From Bradyrhizobium sp. SZCCHNS1050 (GTDB lineage Bacteria; Pseudomonadota; Alphaproteobacteria; Rhizobiales; Xanthobacteraceae): 64,000 nt of DNA. Below are positions 8,701-20,543 of this stretch, piece by piece. Both the position numbers and the translations under genes were made by a program. Every line of letters starts with the position of its first letter. Position 1 is the first letter of the stretch. The stretch lies in NCBI RefSeq assembly GCF_032484785.1, contig NZ_JAUETR010000002.1, forward strand, positions 1,550,001 to 1,614,000. The letters are read 5' to 3'. The notes under the pieces were generated by a model. It was not told where the DNA came from. It made no database searches and worked only from the letters and a program-made list of their open reading frames with translations.

Positions 8701-9348
8701 ATGCCCGAGCGCACAGGCATTTCGATCCTGCTGGTCGACGACCACCCGGTGGTCCGGCAAGGCTATCGCCGCGTGCTGGAGAGCCAGGACGGGTTTCGAG
8801 TCATCGCCGAGGCCGACAGCGCCGCGGCGGCCTATGCCGCGTTCAAGGCGCATGCGCCCGACGTGGTCGTGCTCGACATCTCGATGAAGGGCGCCAGCGG
8901 GCTGGAGGCGATCCGCAACATCCGCGCTCGCGACAATCGCGCCTGCATCCTCGTGTTCTCGATGCATGGCGAGGCGCCGTTGGTGAAGGCGGCGTTCGCC
9001 GCCGGCGCGAGCGGCTTCGTCACCAAGAGCAGCGAGCCGTCGGCGCTGGTCCGTGCCATCCGCATGGTGATCAGCGGGGAGCGCGCGCTCAGCGACGACG
9101 TCGCCCATGTGCTGGCCGCCGACAGTCTCGATCCGCAGCAGACCGTGCTCGACCGGCTCGGCGAGCGTGAGATCGAAATCCTGCGCCAGTTCGCGTCGGG
9201 CCTGACCACCGAGCAGATCGCCACGAACCTGCACCTCAGCGTCAAGACGGTGCAGAACTATCATTATCTGGTGAAGGCCAAGACGGGACTGCAGACGGAT
9301 GCGCAGCTGGTGCGGCTGGCGGTGACCAGCGGGCTGACGGATTTGTAG
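8701..9348 (+). CDS. NarL/FixJ-family response regulator
   Basis: 215 aa. Receiver domain residues about 6-125 with acidic pair D13/D14, phospho-acceptor D59 in VVLDIS and a conserved Lys in VTKSSE. The C-terminal LuxR-type helix-turn-helix (about 148-212) reads LGEREIEILRQFASG and TTEQIATNLHLSVKTVQNY. It is ten bases downstream of the kinase gene and surely its partner. It ends 17 bases before the convergent TetR gene, with no obvious terminator between. Confidence 0.93.
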   Translation: MPERTGISILLVDDHPVVRQGYRRVLESQDGFRVIAEADSAAAAYAAFKAHAPDVVVLDISMKGASGLEAIRNIRARDNRACILVFSMHGEAPLVKAAFAAGASGFVTKSSEPSALVRAIRMVISGERALSDDVAHVLAADSLDPQQTVLDRLGEREIEILRQFASGLTTEQIATNLHLSVKTVQNYHYLVKAKTGLQTDAQLVRLAVTSGLTDL

Positions 9349-9365
9349 CCCGGATGAACGCGCGC

Positions 9366-9953
9366 CTAGCGCGCCTGAAGTCCACGGAGCAGCAGGGTCA
9401 GCACGGCATCGACGCGGGCCGAGCAGGTGCATTCGCCCCATTCGTCAGCGTGGGCGGGATGATGGAAGCTTCGGGTCGCGTCGAAGATCGCCGCGGCCGC
9501 GGTCTTGGGATCAGCGACATCGAACGTCCCCTGCGCGACCCCCTCAGCGATCATGCCCTCGACCTGGGCGATCAGGTTCTGCTTGTGCGCCTTGACCACC
9601 GAGCACGCCTCGCGCGCCAGGGTGAGATAGGTCGCGAACATCTCCGGATCTTCACAGACCCGTTTCTGCTTGGCGCCGAACAGCTCGCGCAGCCAGCGCT
9701 CCAGCTTCGCCGGCGCCGGTCCCGGCTCGGCCGCGATCTGCGCCAGCGGCGCGCTGACCCGCTCGAGCCAGCGCTTGGCAACCGCCTCGCGCAGCGACGC
9801 CTTGCTCGGAAAGTGACGGTAGACGGAGCCGTGGCTGACATCGAGCGCTCTCGCGACGTCGACGACCGTCGCTTTGGCGAGCCCATAACGGCGCAACACG
9901 TCCTCGGTAACTTCGAGGATGCGCTCGGATGTCAGAACCACGGCCTCATTCAT
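9366..9953 (-). CDS. TetR-family transcriptional regulator
   Basis: 195 aa. The N-terminal helix-turn-helix (about 10-55) is typical: RILEVTEDVLRRYGLAKATVVDVARALDVSHGSVYRHF broken across the usual positions, with VYRHFPSK closing the recognition helix. The C-terminal ligand domain is not distinctive; a CTC pair lies near the end. The target is unknown. No divergent gene starts close by; the next rightward gene is purB, 450 bases away, so it may control itself or a distant locus. Confidence 0.9.
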   Translation of the reverse strand: MNEAVVLTSERILEVTEDVLRRYGLAKATVVDVARALDVSHGSVYRHFPSKASLREAVAKRWLERVSAPLAQIAAEPGPAPAKLERWLRELFGAKQKRVCEDPEMFATYLTLAREACSVVKAHKQNLIAQVEGMIAEGVAQGTFDVADPKTAAAAIFDATRSFHHPAHADEWGECTCSARVDAVLTLLLRGLQAR

Positions 9954-10214
9954 GCGTGCACCATATCGGCGTCGGACGTATTCGCCTTGATCTGGATCGT
10001 CTCAGCCTGGTCGGCGGACGATGGCGCGCGAAACCTGGTGGCCTGGGCCTCCAGGTGACGCGCGACCTGGAGATTCAGCCAGTCCTGAAATTGTGAGTGC
10101 AACAATCGCTTTTCAATCTTCATCGAAGCGGTCCTTCGCAGTTGAAACCGCTGAACCCAAGGTCAGACAGTGGAAGTTGGTCTTAAGCAAGATGGCAGGG
10201 TCGACATACACCAT
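9954..10214 (+). other. gap before an intrinsic terminator; candidate small RNA transcript
   Basis: No convincing protein gene in about 260 bases. A frame at 10021-10269 runs through the terminator and has no family character, so it is rejected. Because a rightward intrinsic terminator follows and no rightward gene ends here, a non-coding transcript is the simplest reading. A weak promoter-like pair (TTGTGA at 10091-10096, then AATCTT 18 bases on) is possible but not compelling. Confidence 0.35.
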
Positions 10215-10253
10215 CGCGCTGACAGATTTCAATATCTGTCAGCGCGATTTTTT
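10215..10253 (+). terminator. Rho-independent terminator without an upstream gene
   Basis: A perfect 13-bp stem (10215-10227 with 10234-10246), six-base loop and six T residues at 10248-10253. On the minus strand no T run follows, so it stops rightward transcription. The nearest rightward gene upstream ends at 9348 with an opposing gene between. It could end a small RNA, or act as an attenuator in a long purB leader (purB starts 150 bases on). Confidence 0.8.
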
Positions 10254-10404
10254 GAAAATGGTATTATGATCCGGAAACGGCATGCCGAGCGGCCGGAAAG
10301 ACCGCCGTTTGTGTCGATCCGGCCACTCTGGTAAAGCGCGGCGTAAAATGCCGGCGCGGACGCTTGGTCCCGCCCACCTTCCCTCCCGCCTCGGAGCGCC
10401 GTCG

Positions 10405-11712
<1,308 letters not shown>

Positions 11713-11725
11713 GCGGGCGGACGCC

Positions 11726-12490
11726 TCAGTCCGCCTCCTCGCACTTGTCCTGCTTGACCTTGAACATCTTCCGGAACTGGGTCTCGAGCGCGCTCCGCAT
11801 CGCCTCCATCTTCTTCTCGCCGGTGTTGCGGAGGTTGTAGTTGATAGCGCAATTGCTCCAGCCGAAATTGACCAGATAGATCCGCATGCGCTCCTGGCCG
11901 TCCGGCTTCTGCGCTTCGGCGGCGTAGCGAGCGACGCAGGCCTTCGGACTGGCGTTGTCGGCACAGCCCTTGTCGACGGTCTGGCGAAACATCTGCTGCA
12001 GGTCGGTCTTGCCCTCGATCGCGTCGACGAACTTTGCACAGGCGGCGGCAGGCTGGTAGTCGCGCAGCGCCGCGGGCGTCTTGAATCCGCGGGTCTGCGC
12101 CAGGTCGAAATCGCAACTGTCCTTCAGCTCCGCCACCCTGGCGCGGCGGTAGTCGTCGACACCGGGCAGCGCGATGAACTCCAGCCGCGCGGCAGCGTCG
12201 AGCGTGGCCTTGCAGGCGCGGTCGATCTTGTCGGCGTCGAGCGCCGCGACCGCCTTCGGGTCGAATGCCGGCAACGTGCCCGGCGAGTCGAAATCGGACG
12301 GGCCAAACAGCAGACGGACGGTGTTGCGCAGCCGCGTCTCGTCGTGCTTGGCGGGATCGTACCGGACCGTGAAACGGCAGCCGCTGTCCCAGGACATCGT
12401 CCGCTCGGCGGCATGGGCGCTGGCACCGGCGAGCGTGACGGCGGCGAGCGCCAAGCGTGCGGTCCATCCTGTCCAGCTTCGTCGGGTCAT
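11726..12490 (-). CDS. secreted hypothetical protein
   Basis: 254 aa. A signal peptide (basic start, hydrophobic core near LALAAVTLAGAS, cleavage after AHA) sends it to the periplasm. The mature part is alpha-rich with nine Cys residues spread along it, suggesting disulfides. No family recognised. It ends 13 bases from purB's stop, converging with it. It may form a unit with nothing else: the next gene on this strand upstream is 130 bases beyond and ends there. Confidence 0.75.
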   Translation of the reverse strand: MTRRSWTGWTARLALAAVTLAGASAHAAERTMSWDSGCRFTVRYDPAKHDETRLRNTVRLLFGPSDFDSPGTLPAFDPKAVAALDADKIDRACKATLDAAARLEFIALPGVDDYRRARVAELKDSCDFDLAQTRGFKTPAALRDYQPAAACAKFVDAIEGKTDLQQMFRQTVDKGCADNASPKACVARYAAEAQKPDGQERMRIYLVNFGWSNCAINYNLRNTGEKKMEAMRSALETQFRKMFKVKQDKCEEAD

Positions 12491-12619
12491 GGTACTCTTC
12501 GCAGTCGATCAATGCCTGTATCCTACCCAGCCCCGACGCCAACACCAGCCCGTGCCGCGCAGCATCTGAAGCGTGACGACGTCACGCTCGACAAGTGCCA
12601 GACCTGGCAGCGCTTGCAG

Positions 12620-15058
12620 CTACAGCTTCTTCAACGAGACGACCGCGTTGCCCTTGTTGTTGAAGTAGAATCGATACAACAGCAGCCAAGGAAGCATGAT
12701 GGACGTGTCGTTGACGTAGACGAACACCTCCCCATCGCTGCGGGCCGTGAACCTGGCTGTCCAGCGGCTGCTGCCGGGCGTTTCCTGCTGGAAAGCCGGG
12801 AGATGCTCCTCCAGCCCGGTGCTGCCCACCCGCACGATCGGTGCGAACCAGTTCGACCAGATCAGCCGCTTGAAGGGTATCCCAGGCAATTGGGTCCAGG
12901 TGCCGTAACCGAAGCCGGCCGGAGTCGCAGGGATGCCGCCGTCGCTCCATGCCTCCCCGACGTCGAGCACGATCTGATAGGTCTCGCCCTGCGCCACGGT
13001 CAGCGCTGTCGGATAGCAATGGTGACGCGTCTCGAATACTGGCCGGATGCTTCCACCAGGGTATGCGCCGATCTCTGTCTCCTCGACCTCGATCGGCCTC
13101 AGCGTCTCCTTGCAGAACAGCCCGGCCGTATTGGCCGCGCCGAACCCCAGCCACCAGAACAGCCAGAACATGATGGCGAACGGGAAGATCCACGTTTTCA
13201 GCAGATAGAAACCGGCAACATACCAGCCCTGGCGTCGCAGCGAATAAACCGTCGCGCGCCAGCCGGTCACCGGCTTGTGCCGGGATGGATCGTTCCAGGC
13301 GATGCGTGCGGCGTCGCGGATCGTTCGCTGCAGTGAGGTGCCCCACGCCGTCAAGCCGAGCGCAGCGGCCACACCAACCACCAGCAAACCCGGCGAATCC
13401 CGAAACGCGACGAACCATGGGTCGAGAAATTTGGGCAAGAAGGCTGCCGCTCCGTTGACCAGCGGATTTACCAGCCCATGCAAGGGCTCATAAAGCACGC
13501 GCGGCCAATAGATGACGAAATATGGGATCGCCGCGACGAACAGCAGCGCGAACATGGTGGCGAAATAGACCACGCGGCGCAGCCAGACCCAATTCCAGAC
13601 ATCGTCCTGCACCCGCGTCCGCGCGTGCCCGTGATCGAGCGGATGCAGCGCATCGACCGGCGTATCGGTCTCATCCGTGACGCGGTAAGCGGCGGGTACG
13701 ACCACCGGTGCATAGTGATCGGGACCCGACCCAATGCGTTCGAACACGGTGCGGTGGATCGTCGGCTTCACCGGCGGCAGAGGTGGCTGCGGCAGGCTCG
13801 GATGCAGATCGTCAGCAAGAAGCCCGGTCTGGGCCTTGAACGGCGAATGAAGCAGCCACTTGATGCGACTGACATCGTACCGGAGCGATAGCTTGTAGGG
13901 CGGCGCGTCATAGATCTCGCGCAGATTGCGCGGCTTGTAGCGGTAGTAGGCCGCAAGCCCCTTGCGCGAGTCGTTCAGCGTGTCGAGCGGATCGATCTCG
14001 GGATCGTAGAGGAGCCTGCGCCGCCCGTCGAGATAGACGAGACCATAGGCCTGGGCGCGGTCGAGCATCCAATCGAGCGTCACATAGGAAAGGCCATCCT
14101 GCGGATAGCCGCCGCCGATGTCGGAATGCACGCCGGTAAACCACACCTGGCTGATGCGCTCGCGGTCACGTGGCGGCAGATCGGTGCGCAGATGCGGCGG
14201 CGGCTCGGCCAGTTTCGCAGCCGCACTGCGCGGATCGTGGTCGATGCCGAACAGCCAGTCCTTCTTGTCACTGCGGCCTGAAACAGCCTCGTCCCGTCCC
14301 CACACATAGCGCTCATCCCAGATCACCGGGCGGAAGGCGTCACGCTCCTCCTCGATCGCGAGGGCGTGGCAAGCGCGATGGATCTTGGAATTCATGAACT
14401 GGTCCGGCATCGACAGCGGCCAGATCCAATAGTCAATGGCGCGCGTCATCTCCTCGATCGGCCCGCCGTAGGCGTCAACGGTGTCCCAAATGCCGACGAA
14501 ATGCACGCTCTCGACCTCGACTGCTGGCGGAGCCTGCAGCGCCACGCCCTGCACTCTGCGCAGCGTTCTGATTCCCCAGTCGCGCACTCCGCGCAGGTCC
14601 AGGCCGATCTTGCCGAGATATCTGAGAATTCCGCTATTGTAGCGACGCCGATAGCGGCGATAGGCGTCTGCGGCGAACCGGGCGAGATCGGCTTCATTGT
14701 CGTCGTAGGCGACGAGCCCCTGCCCCGCGATCATTGCCGCCACGATACGGATGGTGAAGGCACCGCGGCTGAACCCGAAGCAGTAGATGCGGTCGCCCGG
14801 CTTGTAGTTGCGACAGCAGAAGCTGTAGATCGCAATCACATTCCGCTTCAGGCCGAAGCCGAAGATGCCGCCGAGGGCTGCGAACAGCTTGAAGGAGGAC
14901 GTTCCGACGCCATCGTCATAAAAGGCGACTTGCCGGCGCGGATCGCGCAGGTCCAGCAGCTGGAACAGGCGCCAGACATTGGTCTTGAACACGGCCTTGG
15001 CGCTGTTGCCGGTCCCGTCCGACAACAGCACGATGTTCTTTGCAACAGGATTGGACAC
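12620..15058 (-). CDS. DUF2235 alpha/beta-hydrolase with membrane segments (Tle1-like phospholipase family)
   Basis: 812 aa. The N-terminal half is a DUF2235 domain: opening LLSDGTGNS, nucleophile motif GFSRGA (Ser at about 97) and HSDIGGGYP with a candidate catalytic Asp near residue 330. The family includes the type VI lipase effectors Tle1, but no type VI genes are near, and this protein carries at least three hydrophobic segments in its second half (FATMFALLFVAAIPYFVIYW; a helix near LLVVGVAAALGL; LKTWIFPFAIMFWLFWWLGF) followed by a beta-rich tail. It starts at GTG 15058. Probable membrane-bound lipase or esterase; substrate unknown. Confidence 0.82.
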   Translation of the reverse strand: MSNPVAKNIVLLSDGTGNSAKAVFKTNVWRLFQLLDLRDPRRQVAFYDDGVGTSSFKLFAALGGIFGFGLKRNVIAIYSFCCRNYKPGDRIYCFGFSRGAFTIRIVAAMIAGQGLVAYDDNEADLARFAADAYRRYRRRYNSGILRYLGKIGLDLRGVRDWGIRTLRRVQGVALQAPPAVEVESVHFVGIWDTVDAYGGPIEEMTRAIDYWIWPLSMPDQFMNSKIHRACHALAIEEERDAFRPVIWDERYVWGRDEAVSGRSDKKDWLFGIDHDPRSAAAKLAEPPPHLRTDLPPRDRERISQVWFTGVHSDIGGGYPQDGLSYVTLDWMLDRAQAYGLVYLDGRRRLLYDPEIDPLDTLNDSRKGLAAYYRYKPRNLREIYDAPPYKLSLRYDVSRIKWLLHSPFKAQTGLLADDLHPSLPQPPLPPVKPTIHRTVFERIGSGPDHYAPVVVPAAYRVTDETDTPVDALHPLDHGHARTRVQDDVWNWVWLRRVVYFATMFALLFVAAIPYFVIYWPRVLYEPLHGLVNPLVNGAAAFLPKFLDPWFVAFRDSPGLLVVGVAAALGLTAWGTSLQRTIRDAARIAWNDPSRHKPVTGWRATVYSLRRQGWYVAGFYLLKTWIFPFAIMFWLFWWLGFGAANTAGLFCKETLRPIEVEETEIGAYPGGSIRPVFETRHHCYPTALTVAQGETYQIVLDVGEAWSDGGIPATPAGFGYGTWTQLPGIPFKRLIWSNWFAPIVRVGSTGLEEHLPAFQQETPGSSRWTARFTARSDGEVFVYVNDTSIMLPWLLLYRFYFNNKGNAVVSLKKL

Positions 15059-15395
15059 GAGGCCCCCCGACCAGAATGCCGGCAGGGAGATTGGTCCGCA
15101 ATTGCAGGAAAATCAAGGCACAATCCCTGCGCGAGCCCGCAGGACCACCCGCTCAGTTCTCAGCACCGCCCGTCATCCGCAAGGCAACATCGTCGCTTGA
15201 TCCAATGCAGTCATCGAACGGGGGACGGCTTATCGAGGCGCGACTGACAGAGCGGCACGCATGGAATCACTCAAAAATGATCAGCAGATGCCTTTGTGCG
15301 GTTGTCCGACATCTCGTCGTCGACCTCTGATCCTTCGACAGAGGTCAGATCCGCGACTAAGCAGGTCGCCGGAATTCACCACTGACGAGCCCGAC
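15059..15395. other. 337-base gap with a leader hairpin
   Basis: Divergent space between the DUF2235 gene and cytochrome b561. No gene seen. An 8-bp inverted repeat (15322-15329 with 15339-15346, nine-base loop) lies 50 bases before the cytochrome start; no T run follows. Its role is unknown. Confidence 0.4.
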
Positions 15396-15938
15396 ATGCC
15401 CGAGACGATCGCGAGCTACGATCCCCTGCTGCGATGGATTCATTGGGCGACCGCCCTGCTGTTCATCGCAGCGATGCTGATCGGGCTGTATTGCGGCCTT
15501 CAGCCGGCCGGGACGTCGCCGCGGCGGGAGCTGCTGGAGGTTCACAAATCGCTCGGCGTCACGCTGTTTATGCTGGCCATTCTCCGCGTGATCGTGCGGG
15601 CTCGCACCATGGCGCCGGCCGCTCCGGCCACGTTCGGACCGATGGTCTGCGCGCTGTCGCAGCTCAATCATTGGGCGCTCTATGCGCTGCTGCTGATCAT
15701 GCCCGTCACCGGCTACATGTTCTCGTCGGCCGGCGGCTATTCGCTGCGTTATTTCGGGACCTTCAGCTGGCCGCGCCTGTTCGCCGGCGACAGGACGATC
15801 GCCCATGCCGGCGAGATCACGCATGATACGCTGGCCTATCTGGTCTATCTCGTGGTCGGCCTGCACATTGCGGCCACGCTCTGGCACGCGTTTGTCAAGA
15901 AGGACGAGGCGCTGGCCCGGATGTGGCCGCGGCGGTGA
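15396..15938 (+). CDS. cytochrome b561
   Basis: About 180 aa, four membrane helices, CybB type. Haem-ligand histidines sit at the expected places: RWIHW in helix 1, EVHKSLG in helix 2, LNHWALY in helix 3 and GLHIAATLWH in helix 4. It passes electrons between quinol and periplasmic acceptors. The ATG at 15396 (MPETIASYDP) is used because it puts helix 1 near the N-terminus; a longer frame upstream has no support. It is a single gene; no YceI-type partner is beside it. Confidence 0.9.
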   Translation: MPETIASYDPLLRWIHWATALLFIAAMLIGLYCGLQPAGTSPRRELLEVHKSLGVTLFMLAILRVIVRARTMAPAAPATFGPMVCALSQLNHWALYALLLIMPVTGYMFSSAGGYSLRYFGTFSWPRLFAGDRTIAHAGEITHDTLAYLVYLVVGLHIAATLWHAFVKKDEALARMWPRR

Positions 15939-15984
15939 GCGTGGCCGCCGTAGGGTGGGCAAAGCAGCCGCCGTCAGCCGGCAG

Positions 15985-16031
15985 CGTGCCCATCGTCGTG
16001 CGGCGAGCTCATTGCCAAGACGATGGGCACG
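15985..16031. repeat. dispersed palindrome between convergent genes
   Basis: A 13-bp inverted repeat (15985-15997 with 16019-16031, core GTGCCCATCGTC) follows TAGGGTGGGCAAAG, a sequence that recurs in intergenic palindromes of Bradyrhizobium and Rhodopseudomonas as remembered. It lies between convergent genes and may stop transcription both ways. Confidence 0.55.
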
Positions 16032-16092
16032 GCGCTACACAATCCCGATCGTGGAGACCGCACGGCCGCGCCTTTGCTCCCCGACTCGACAA

Positions 16093-17940
<1,848 letters not shown>

Positions 17941-18006
17941 GGGTCTCTCAATCGGGTGATCAGTCGAAATCGAGTGTCCGCGAACGGCGGATCAAGCGGC
18001 CGCGCG

Positions 18007-18960
18007 TCAGGTGCGGTCCTGCGCTGCGTCCTCGGGCACGAACACCGTGACCGCACGCGGCAGCACGGAGAAGCGCGCCGGCGTGAAGGTGACGAGCTCG
18101 CCATCGGCATTGATCCGGCGCGGACGGCGCGTGCGGATCTCGAACGATGTATCACGCGAGGCCCGCACCTCCTGCCACAGGCCGTGGCGGCCCTTGCGGA
18201 AGTCATAGGCCATCGCCAGCAGCTTCCAGATGCGGCCGATCTCCAGCGAATACAGATCGAGATGGGAATCGTCGATCTCGGCGCGGTGATCGACCGCCAT
18301 GCCGCCGCCGTAGTAGCGGCCATTGCCGACCGCGATCTGCAGTGTCTTCACCCGCACCGCGCCGTCGGACGATACGATCATCGCGCGGAACGGCCGTGCA
18401 TTGGTCAGCACCTTCAGCGCCGTGAGCGCATAGCCGAGCCGGCCGAACCTCCGCTTGGTTTCCTTGGTCAGCTGCCGCGCGAGGTCGGCGCTCAAGCCGA
18501 GGCTGGCGACGTTGAAGAACGGGTGCCCGTTGACCTCGCCGAGATCGATCCGGCGGCGATGGCCGGCCGCAATCACATCGACCGCGGCCTCCATATCCGG
18601 CGGCAGGCCAAGCGTGCGGGCAAGGTCATTGGCGGTGCCGGCCGGAATGATGCCCAGCGGCAGGCCGGTCTTGAGCAGTGCGGGCGCAGCCGCGTTCAGG
18701 CTGCCGTCCCCCCCGGCGACGACGACCGCCTCCGCATCGTCGGCATGGGCTTCGATCCACGGCGCCACCTCGCGCGGACTATGCGGCGCCGAGATCACGA
18801 GATCATAGCCGGCTGCGCTCAGCCGCGACACGGCAACGCCGGCCGCTTCGCCGCCGGAGCGGCTGCCGCGATTGATGATCATCAAGAGGCGGCGCGTTGC
18901 CACGGCCGGGCGCGACGGCGGCGCCTTCGCGATCGATACCTGGTCACCCCCCGTGGTCAC
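18007..18960 (-). CDS. diacylglycerol kinase-family lipid kinase (YegS/DgkB type)
   Basis: About 317 aa. Catalytic domain motifs: VVVAGGDGSLNAA (glycine-rich nucleotide loop), PAGTANDLARTLG, then FFNVASLGLSADL and the C-terminal INADGE. It phosphorylates a membrane lipid such as diacylglycerol; the true substrate is not readable. A GTG at 18960 with GGGAGA upstream is preferred over a longer frame whose extra 17 residues look non-coding. It precedes ftsH in the same direction; a membrane-quality link is possible. Confidence 0.88.
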   Translation of the reverse strand: MTTGGDQVSIAKAPPSRPAVATRRLLMIINRGSRSGGEAAGVAVSRLSAAGYDLVISAPHSPREVAPWIEAHADDAEAVVVAGGDGSLNAAAPALLKTGLPLGIIPAGTANDLARTLGLPPDMEAAVDVIAAGHRRRIDLGEVNGHPFFNVASLGLSADLARQLTKETKRRFGRLGYALTALKVLTNARPFRAMIVSSDGAVRVKTLQIAVGNGRYYGGGMAVDHRAEIDDSHLDLYSLEIGRIWKLLAMAYDFRKGRHGLWQEVRASRDTSFEIRTRRPRRINADGELVTFTPARFSVLPRAVTVFVPEDAAQDRT

Positions 18961-19259
18961 GATTGTCTCCCGTACACAAAATGCCAGCGCGCTCCAGCAC
19001 GCAGGTTCCATACAAAGTGGCGAGCAGGCGCTCCGGTTCCATCACGATCACCGCCGCCCCTCCAGGCGATGCCGGGAGGTTTGAGCGGGGTAACGATTGT
19101 TGGGATGGTGATGTGGGGGCGAGAGCCGCAAGGCCCGATAGCAACAAGCGACGCGTGGGGCCGCATCTCGTCAAACTCCTCAATAGCGCCCGAAGTGCGC
19201 AATACCGCCAGCGGCAGCGGTCATGAAAGAGAGTCCGACATCATAGTCTCACGGACTAT
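18961..19259. other. gap, nothing recognised
   Basis: About 300 bases between the lipid kinase start and the structured TerC leader. Short frames on both strands lack family features. No promoter could be named with confidence. Confidence 0.3.
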
Positions 19260-19537
19260 CAGAGGGGCCCGGATCTCCGGCCCTCTGGAATTAGTTCACC
19301 GCCGCACGGCCGCAAGACGGCCGCCGGGCAGCAGACACTCTGTCGCACCTCGCCGTTCATCTTGCCGAACGCAGATGCGAACGGCGGGCTCTTGAAAACC
19401 GCAGGCTCTTGAAAACCACTCGGCAGACACATACGTCCGTCGCCTACCCCTGGTCCGGGCCCCTCTGGTGAAGCTGCCGGTGCGCTCACGATGTCGGACC
19501 TGACATCAATCTCACCGGCTTGAAAGAGGGACCCGTC
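19260..19537 (+). promoter_or_regulatory. structured leader of terC with mutually exclusive pairings
   Basis: Bases 19260-19273 can pair locally with 19276-19287 (two-base bulge) or, perfectly over 14 bp, with 19454-19467. A second inverted repeat (19351-19358 with 19379-19386) and a 14-base direct repeat (19387-19400 and 19404-19417) lie between. Such alternatives are what RNA switches use. Some TerC genes are controlled by the manganese yybP-ykoY riboswitch; its conserved core was not recognised here. Confidence 0.4.
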
Positions 19538-20515
19538 GTGGAATTCCTGCTCATCGCGTTTGCCGGCAAGCCCGTCTGGATGTGGCTCGCCTTCTTCGCA
19601 ATCGTGCTCGCCCTCCTCGTCTTCGATCTCGGCATCCTCCATCGCAAGACGCGCGAGATCTCGGTGCGCGAGAGCCTCGTCATGAGCGGCATCTACATCA
19701 TGCTCGCCCTGGCCTTCGGCGCCTGGGTGTGGTGGCAAATCGGCGCCGAGGCCGGCACCGCCTATCTCACCGCGTTCACGATCGAGAAGGCGCTGGCGAT
19801 GGACAACGTCTTCGTCATCGCCATGATCTTCAGCTACTTCTCGATCCCGCGCGCCTATCAGCACCGCGTGCTGTTCTGGGGCATCGTCGGCGTCATCGTG
19901 CTGCGCGCGATCATGATCGGCCTCGGCGCCGCGATCGTCGCCCAGGCGAGTTGGGTACTCTATCTGTTCGCACTGTTCCTGGTCGCGACCGGCATCAAGA
20001 TGCTGGTGTTCAAGGACACGCCGCACGACATCGGCGCCAACCCGGCGCTGGCCTGGGTGCGCCGCCGCTTCGACGTCACCGACCGCCTGCACGAAGAGCG
20101 CTTCTTCGTGCGCCAGCCTGATGCGCGCGGCAAGCCGACCTGGTTCATGACGCCGCTGTTCCTGGCGCTGATCTTGATCGAGTTTGCCGACGTCATCTTT
20201 GCGGTCGACTCGGTGCCCGCGATCTTCGCGATCTCGACCGACCCCTTCGTGGTCTACACGTCGAACATCTTCGCGATCCTCGGCCTGCGCGCGCTCTATT
20301 TCGCGCTTGCCGCGATGGTGGATCGCTTCCAGTATCTCAAGCTGGCGCTGGCGGCGGTGCTGATCTTCATCGGCTCGAAGATCTTCCTGGCCGACCTGCT
20401 CGGGCTCGAGAAGTTTCCGCCCGCGATTTCGCTCGGCATCACGTTCGGTCTGCTCGGCGCCGGCATCGCCTATTCGCTGTGGAAGACGCGGCCTGCGGTC
20501 GAGCCGATGAAGTGA
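19538..20515 (+). CDS. TerC-family integral membrane protein (Alx-like)
   Basis: About 325 aa, eight to nine helices. Family motifs: FTIEKALAMDNVFVIAMIF with the conserved acidic residues, and the mirrored EFADVIFAVDSVPAIFA in the second half. Members are linked to manganese export and to tellurite or alkaline response; this subtype (Alx-like) fits metal export during protein secretion. The GTG at 19538 follows GAGGGA by six bases; a frame opening 18 bases earlier would overlap that ribosome site. exoD follows 28 bases later. Confidence 0.93.
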   Translation: MEFLLIAFAGKPVWMWLAFFAIVLALLVFDLGILHRKTREISVRESLVMSGIYIMLALAFGAWVWWQIGAEAGTAYLTAFTIEKALAMDNVFVIAMIFSYFSIPRAYQHRVLFWGIVGVIVLRAIMIGLGAAIVAQASWVLYLFALFLVATGIKMLVFKDTPHDIGANPALAWVRRRFDVTDRLHEERFFVRQPDARGKPTWFMTPLFLALILIEFADVIFAVDSVPAIFAISTDPFVVYTSNIFAILGLRALYFALAAMVDRFQYLKLALAAVLIFIGSKIFLADLLGLEKFPPAISLGITFGLLGAGIAYSLWKTRPAVEPMK

Positions 20516-20543
20516 GGCAGGTCGAAGGACAAGAGGTTGCTGC

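Noticed and set aside
10021..10269. 82-codon frame before purB
   Set aside because: It reads through a clear intrinsic terminator and has no family character.
19260..19537. yybP-ykoY manganese riboswitch upstream of terC
   Set aside because: The conserved core of that riboswitch could not be recognised, so only a structured leader is reported.
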